Made by a program: the position numbers and the translations under genes
The notes under the pieces: generated by a model
Databases searched by the model: none
The model's input: only the letters and a program-made list of their open reading frames with translations
What the model was told of the DNA's origin: nothing
Assembly (NCBI GenBank): GCA_018389105.1
Contig: JACATO010000923.1
Location: 620,001-684,000 of the forward strand
DNA from: Nautilus pompilius
Lineage: Eukaryota; Mollusca; Cephalopoda; Nautilida; Nautilidae
Reading direction: 5' to 3'
Length of the DNA: 64,000 nucleotides
In this document: piece by piece, positions 60,360-64,000 of the stretch
How the letters are laid out: each line of letters begins with the position of its first letter
Numbering within the stretch: the stretch's first letter is position 1

Positions 60360-61300
60360 TTCTTACGTCATGGTGGAATTATATGGTGACAAAAGTTTAA
60401 GAACAAATCAAACATATTCAAAATTTTGTCACAAAAACTCATTTTTTAGAGATTACATGAGATAAACAGATCAAAGAAGTATTAATATTTGGTAGTGTAG
60501 CCATAAACATCAATTATAGCCCAAGAGTGCTTATGCATACAGTCTACAAGACAAATATACTAGTATTTGCAAATATCAGTTCAAGTCATCTGAATAATTT
60601 GTAACACTTAATCTTTCTGAGCTTTTAATATTTAATAGCTCTGTGTATATCATTCCATAGATTCTCTGTTGAATTCAAATCAGGGCTTTGAGATGACCAC
60701 TATAGAACTGGAATTTTCTGATTGATGAAATATCACTTGATAATGGTAGCTGAATGTTTCAGATTATCATCAGGTTAGGAAATACATTTGAGGCAGAGGC
60801 ATTCCTCAGAATATGGTTCCAGTAGATTGGTCAAAATGTCCAGGTAAACAAGCCAATCTATTATTTTGTGGATATGATGAATAGGGCCTGTACCTTTTTG
60901 GAATAAATAGTTCATGCCATAATAGACCCACAGTCACTTTTGATCATTTGCTTGATACACATTTGAAAGAAATCTTTGCTGCACATTAGTCTGAACATCT
61001 GATTTAAACTGCTGGAATTTGAATTCATTGGACCAAAGCATCTTGGTCAATATTTTCATGGTTCACTGGAGGTCTTTGGCAAACTAAAGTTAGGCCCTTT
61101 AATTCTTTAAGAAAACAAAGGGTTTCTTTGAAACATGCCCCATCAATTCAAATTTACAAAGCTGTCTCTGGACAGTTCTCATGGAAATTGGTAGGTCGAC
61201 CAAATCCTGTAACCTTTTACCATTCAGGAAATGCAATATTTTACATGCATAAATATTCGGACAATTTCTGGGATGGCTGTTCAAAATGCAGTTATCTTAT
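60360..61300 (-). mobile_element. Tc1-like transposase relic
   Basis: Minus-strand order: helix-turn-helix/linker LVDLPISMRTVQRQLCKFEL (61,140-61,200), a first-aspartate region near 61,040, and SSQSPDLNSTENLWNDIHRA (60,640-60,700) containing the last catalytic motif before the glutamate/aspartate. Frameshifts and stops are present. It may be the same family as the adjacent 701-bp element, but the termini were not matched. Confidence 0.75.
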
Positions 61301-61509
61301 CTGATTAAAATTATTTAAAAACATCATAAATGACTTAGTACACACACAGTTCAGTAATCCAAATGAAAAAGAAATATGTTCAGAAAATAAAAGGAAAATT
61401 TAATTTATAGTGCAGAAAATAAAAAAAAATTGAATTAAAATCATTCAACTGCTGTTATAGAGGTTTCTTGAATTTTTCACTGTCATTATTTTTGGCACTA
61501 ACTCTGTTG

Positions 61510-61960
61510 TTTTGACTCCAGTAATCCTCTTCCTTAAGGCACAGTGCAGAATTATAGTCATGAATACATCTAAAAATACTTTCATCTTTGGTGGTGTCCA
61601 TCCAACTGTCTTCAGCTGTACCTGCCTCCCTCTGGATCTGTGTGGTGTAGCAGTTTGTCTCCTCAGTCAGGGGTGGAAGAAATCTTCTGGCATCAACCCA
61701 TAGAAAAAATGTACTAGCCTTGCATCATCAGGGATATCAATCTTCAAGCTGATGGACTGTGAAGATGCCGGCATGTTATATGGGTGGAGATTACTCAAAG
61801 TATGCATGATCAAGACCCCCACATTACTAGAAGAAAAGAATTCAGTGTCAGATTTTTTTACACACAATAATGACACAGGTAGAAAATGCCCAAGACAATC
61901 CAACTTAGACACACAGATAGCTTGACTAGTAAAGTCACTTTTACAGGAAAACAAAGTTAT
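61510..61960 (-). other. Unidentified less AT-rich segment with small ORF
   Basis: A 95-codon minus-strand frame (61,667-61,954) in a segment of lower A+T than its surroundings. I do not recognise it. It contains SQSISLKIDIPDDARLVHFF, which reads as plausible protein. It could be a scrap of another mobile element or a processed copy of a host exon. Confidence 0.3.
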
Positions 61961-62020
61961 GTAAGTAGCCAGAAAAAGTGATAATGTGGACCAGAATCTC
62001 TCTACATGTACTATCTATAG

Positions 62021-64000
62021 CAGTGGTTCTCAACCTTTTTGGTCCAATGGCACACTAAATATAACTTACAATTTTAAGGCACACCAAAAGATATAGCAAT
62101 ACAAGCATTTACTTAGATTATATATTTATTATTAATTATAATTAGTGAGATATTTAGGCCTGCTTTGCTGCCCATAGATGCTTGATAATGCTTATGGCTA
62201 CTCGAAGCTCTTGATCGACTGATCTCAAACGTTCCCTTTTGTTGTTCTATGCCAACTCACACATGTATATCTAGCAAAACGGTAGCAAAACTTGTATTGC
62301 TTGAGAGCCAATAGCAGGATATCACCTTTCCACAAGTAACCAGAATTTCCCCAATGTCATTTCAGAAAATTTCATTTTTAAGTTTCTGTCCATACTTATT
62401 TCCACCAATTCTGTCTCCTCTTGTATTCCTAACTTTTCAGCACTTTCACATGATGCTTTTGAAAATGAATTTCTGATCCAGTCAAAATTACTGATTTCTA
62501 GTGGTGATGGAAAATATTCCAAGCAATCCTGAAGCAATACTAGATGCTGTTCAATAACTACTTTCTCTCTGACTGCTGGATTTATCAGAGTAACATTGGA
62601 AAACTTACCCAAATACTTTCTCTGTCGTCTTCTCAACAAAAAGCATAACTTAGCATTAAAGGCATTCAGCTTATCAGAGAGGGTGAGGATATTTCCATCT
62701 CTGCCTTGCATTTCAAAATTTAACATATTCAGTAAGCCAATTATGTCAGCAAGGTGTGAAAAAACTTGCACACAGGTATTCATTACATAAAAATTTAAGA
62801 TAACAAGACTTTGTGTGAAAAAAAACTTTCAATTCTTGATGAATTTCATACACCCTTGTACGTACCTTCCCTCTTGACAGCCATCGAACTTGTGGTGTGT
62901 GTTAAAACAATAGAGGTTTGTACTCTGATCCCATTTCTGAAAACAGAACAGAAAGTAAACCTGACTTGAGGGGTCATGTCTTAATGAAGTTAACCATCTT
63001 AATAACCTGCTCCATTACTTCATTCAGTTCATCTGGTAGTGATCTGGCCATGAGCTTCACGATGGATCATGCAGTGTGTCACTAGTTGAAAGATTTTTCT
63101 CTCTAATCTTAGCTATGAATCCTTTTATTTTTCCTACCATACATGCTGCTTGATCAGTACAAACTCCAATACAATTTGACCACTGAAGAGAGTCTTGACT
63201 ATTTTCAAACTGTTCACTACATTGAATATCTCTTCACCTGTAGTCCTCTTTGGTAACTCTTTGCAAAAGAAGGAGTGTTCTTCTATATTGTCTACGTCTA
63301 CAAATCTGATGTTAGAAATAAGTTGAGCAAATCCATTTATATCAGTTGATACATTCACTTGAATAGAAAACCTTTCGTCAGCTCTTAATTTCACTTTTAG
63401 GGGTGATTCAACATCACCTGACATATCATCAAAATGTTGACGAACTTTTACTAATTTCTTCTTCAGCATCATTTTGTAACATAATCTTAACAATTTCTTT
63501 GTGTGCTGGAAGAATTAAGGATTCTGCAATAGTGTGTGGTTTCTTTGCTTTTCCGACGAGCTGAGCTACCACAGAACTAGCCTCTGCGCATTGTCTGAAA
63601 CCTTCACACACCTGGTCATAAGATTTGTTTGCTTCAAGTTAGTTTCTAGCAAGAGCTTAAAATAATTCATGTCTTTCTCAACCAGAGATAGATGTTTAGT
63701 TTCTAGATGAGGTTTCAGCTTATTTGGTATCATGGCTTCGTTTGAAAGTTTAACACAACACACTCAGACAATGGATGTGAATGGTCACCAGCTGAAGAAA
63801 ATCCATATTTAACGTAACTTTCATGATATTTCCTGTTTCCCACTCTGACCTGCTTCTTTCAAGAACCCTCACCTTTATCAGTCGATTCAATGTCTGATTT
63901 CCTTTAGTTTGCAATAAAGCTATCCATTTTATGGATATTGAGAAAATGATAAAATGATGATCTTGCAATACAATTTGTACAGATAGTACAAGGATCAACA
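62021..64000 (-). mobile_element. hAT-type (ZBED5-like) element, continues beyond window
   Basis: The 3' terminus is at 62,021 (CAGTGGTTCTCAACCTTTTT, the classic hAT end). The minus-strand transposase runs inward. A C-terminal region ORF (62,322-62,783) starts MNTCVQVFSHLADIIGLLNM. A middle ORF (63,134-63,493) has ADERFSIQVNVSTDINGFAQ and SFFCKELPKRTTGEEIFNVV. The helix AKKPHTIAESLILPAHKEIV is near 63,500-63,560. A BED-finger region is at 63,690-63,860 (RSEWETGNIMKVTLNMDF in one frame). Frameshifts separate these pieces, so it is inactive. The 5' terminus lies outside the window. Confidence 0.85.

Noticed and set aside
1..64000. Prokaryotic-style operons, CRISPR arrays, defence islands, tRNA or rRNA genes
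   Set aside because: The sequence is spliced animal DNA. I saw no direct-repeat array with spacers, no cloverleaf and no rRNA segment.

Overview
The window is AT-rich metazoan DNA with spliced protein-coding exons, long introns and many decayed DNA transposons. It is dominated by one plus-strand gene, HERC2, the giant HECT/RCC1-like-domain E3 ubiquitin ligase. I can place 37 consecutive coding exons (about 3,640 to 59,245; 6,534 nt, about 2,178 codons) that join in one frame with matching phases. The block starts upstream of the UBA-like segment and ends just before the HECT domain. The 5' third (first RCC1 propeller, cytochrome-b5-like and MIB domains) and the 3' HECT exons lie outside the window. 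The organism is an invertebrate. The transposon set and one multicopy arthropod-type gene family suggest an arthropod, possibly a chelicerate; that is inference.

Domain order along the gene: UBA-like (exons 2-3), CPH and a following SH3-like region (4-7), ZZ zinc finger (8), DOC/APC10 domain (9-11), second RCC1 propeller RLD2 (11-18), a variable linker and conserved helical block (18-27), third propeller RLD3 (28-35), and the pre-HECT region (35-37). All introns are GT-AG except intron 28, which has a GC donor. Three intron positions are shared between RLD2 and RLD3.

The introns and flanks are a graveyard of mobile elements. They hold hAT relics (1-2,110; 51,830-53,586; 62,021 to the right edge), several Tc1/mariner relics and miniature elements, two copies of one mariner family, pogo/Tigger relics, a piggyBac relic, a Penelope-like reverse transcriptase scrap, and two closely matching Tigger-type MITEs. 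None of the transposases is intact.

The most unusual item is a 2,344-bp element in intron 36 (56,358-58,701). It has CACTGG termini, an apparent 3-bp TAG target duplication, extended terminal inverted repeats, subterminal tandem repeats and a decayed gene of about 540 codons. The predicted protein has zinc-knuckle-like cysteines and a D...D...CxxC...H...E pattern. I read it as a CACTA/CMC-like DNA transposon carrying a protein family usually annotated only as uncharacterised in arthropods.
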